Of a stretch of 59,215 bases of DNA, positions 58,251-59,215 are shown in pieces (positions within the stretch are counted from its first letter, which is position 1; every line of letters starts with the position of its first letter). The notes beneath the pieces are model-generated. The model worked only from the letters and a program-made list of their open reading frames with translations, was not told the origin of the DNA and ran no database searches. Both the position numbers and the translations under genes were made by a program. Source of the stretch: JAISGQ01 sp964500965 (lineage in GTDB: Bacteria; Bacillota; Clostridia; Oscillospirales; Acutalibacteraceae); contig CAZCQZ010000008.1 of assembly GCA_964500965.1 (NCBI GenBank), positions 1-59,215 on the forward strand, in the 5' to 3' direction.

Positions 58251-59215
58251 TTATTTTACTACAATGTTCACAATTTTACCGGGAACATAAATTTCCTTGA
58301 CAATATTCTTTCCGTCAATGAAGCTCTTAACCGCTTCATCTTCCTTTGCCACCGACAGCACAACCGCGGAATCGGCATCTGCGGCAACCTTGACCGTAGC
58401 TCTCAGCTTGCCGTTGACCTGTACGGGAAGCTCAATTGTAGCTTCAACGCACTTGGAAGCATCGTACTTCGGCCATTTCTGTTCGTTGAGCATGCCGTTA
58501 TAGCCCATATTCTGCCAGATTTCCTCAGTAATGTGAGGTGCAAATGGATTGAGAAGCTGGAGGAATACCTTATATTCGTCCTTTGTTATGGTTTTAAGCG
58601 CTTCAAACTCATTGAGCAGAGCCATGAGCGCGGCTATTGCGGTATTGAATTTGAGGTTTTCGATGTCCTCTGTAACCTTTTTAATTGTTTTGTGAATTGA
58701 AGCCGCTACTTCCGGGCGCATACGCACTTTTTCGATATGGTCCTGCAAATTCCATGTTCTGTCAAGGAATCTCTTACAGCCCTTAACGGAATTTTCCTGC
58801 CAGGGTGCCGCCTTTTCAAAATCACCTATGAACATTTCGTAAAGACGCATGGTATCTGCACCGTACTGTGCAACAACATCATCGGGATTTATGACGTTTC
58901 CTCTGGACTTGCTCATCTTACCGCCGTCTGCGGCAAGAATCATACCGTGGCTCGTTCTCTTTTTATAAGGCTCTGCGGTAGGTACTACGCCGATGTCATA
59001 AAGGAATTTATGCCAGAAACGACTGTACAGCAAGTGCAGCGTTGTATGCTCCATTCCGCCGTTGTACCAGTCAACAGGTCCCCAGTATTTAAGTGCGTCC
59101 ATAGATGCAAGCTCTTTGTCATTGTGGGGGTCACAATAACGCAGGAAATACCATGATGAGCCTGCCCACTGAGGCATTGTATCAGTCTCTCTCTTTGCCG
59201 GACCGCCGCACTTGG
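58251..59215 (-). CDS. leuS: Leucyl-tRNA synthetase, C-terminal part (truncated by window edge)
   Basis: About 321 codons of the 3' end of leuS; the gene continues beyond the right edge. The reading frame enters as KCGGPAKRETDTMPQWAGSSWYFLRY, the Cys-Gly-Gly zinc segment and the WYFLRY catalytic region of class I LeuRS, then GMILAADGGKMSKSRGN with the KMSKS loop, the anticodon-binding helices and the C-terminal domain ending VVK. The apparent ATG at 59177 is internal and not the start. Confidence 0.95.
   Translation of the reverse strand, partial: KCGGPAKRETDTMPQWAGSSWYFLRYCDPHNDKELASMDALKYWGPVDWYNGGMEHTTLHLLYSRFWHKFLYDIGVVPTAEPYKKRTSHGMILAADGGKMSKSRGNVINPDDVVAQYGADTMRLYEMFIGDFEKAAPWQENSVKGCKRFLDRTWNLQDHIEKVRMRPEVAASIHKTIKKVTEDIENLKFNTAIAALMALLNEFEALKTITKDEYKVFLQLLNPFAPHITEEIWQNMGYNGMLNEQKWPKYDASKCVEATIELPVQVNGKLRATVKVAADADSAVVLSVAKEDEAVKSFIDGKNIVKEIYVPGKIVNIVVK

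Noticed and set aside
1..59215. tRNA, rRNA, tmRNA and riboswitch genes
   Set aside because: No cloverleaf, rRNA or known riboswitch core was recognised by eye. Small or divergent RNAs could have been missed.

Overview
The window reads as a chromosome segment of an anaerobic, endospore-forming Clostridia bacterium, most likely of the Oscillospiraceae/Ruminococcaceae group of gut Firmicutes. The reasons are the spore genes (dpaA/dpaB, ypeB, and a tiny Asn/Gln-rich gene behind a forespore-type promoter), pyruvate formate-lyase with its activase, a Na+-pump decarboxylase beta/gamma pair, Firmicutes-specific families (DUF1836, DUF4364, CD1247-like, HAAS/PadR, DnaD/DnaI) and strong AGGAGG ribosome sites. 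The genus is inference. No rRNA, tRNA or CRISPR array was seen. About 58 genes are supported; leuS runs off the right edge.

Layout. 0.2-4.7 kb (minus): ATP-grasp-like protein, ecfA2, ecfT, PHP phosphatase and HAD phosphatase in one tight run. 4.8-9 kb (minus): ypeB, flotillin with its NfeD partner, a DUF1836 regulator. 9-11.9 kb: Fe-S aldo/keto reductase, a small acidic protein, a PAT-like acetyltransferase and a two-helix membrane protein. 11.9-16 kb (minus): the divisome module ftsE-ftsX-M23 hydrolase followed by an S41 protease homologue that has lost its catalytic Ser and Lys. 16.3-20.2 kb (minus): an exported membrane-anchored protein and a three-gene dTDP-aminosugar cassette (aminotransferase, rfbA, rfbB). 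20.4-26.3 kb: UvrD-like helicase, an RsmF-type rRNA methylase on the other strand, the 37-codon Asn/Gln-rich gene, ROK glucokinase and a membrane-flavodoxin fusion. 26.3-31.3 kb (minus): pflA, pflB, the DnaI-like helicase loader and a DnaD-domain protein. 31.4-33.9 kb (plus): sigma-70 family factor with a membrane partner, a LacI regulator, a 61-aa protein. 33.9-38.9 kb (minus): ABC-F, mtaB, a conserved unknown and sfsA. 39-43.2 kb (plus): oadG, oadB, pcrA.

43.2-47.4 kb looks accessory. Three copies of a structured ~130-bp repeat lie at about 2-kb intervals. The first two bracket an AT-rich minus-strand gene of unknown function; the second copy abuts the 3' end of a decayed IS3-type transposase; the third follows a PadR/HAAS pair. 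Core genes resume with the dipicolinate synthase operon dpaAB and a DUF4364 gene (47.5-49.5 kb).

49.5-59.2 kb (minus): a three-stem-loop element, a divergent type II topoisomerase pair, then a housekeeping run (yqeG, TIM-barrel nuclease-like gene, M24 peptidase, efp, CD1247-like gene), rpsU and the end of leuS.

The most unusual items are the catalytically dead S41 protein in the FtsEX operon, the three-copy repeat whose terminator hairpin keeps its fold through compensating changes, the very short spore-type gene, and the pflB gene that lacks a normal start. Nothing here amounts to an established new system; the 43.2-45.8 kb islet is the best place to look.
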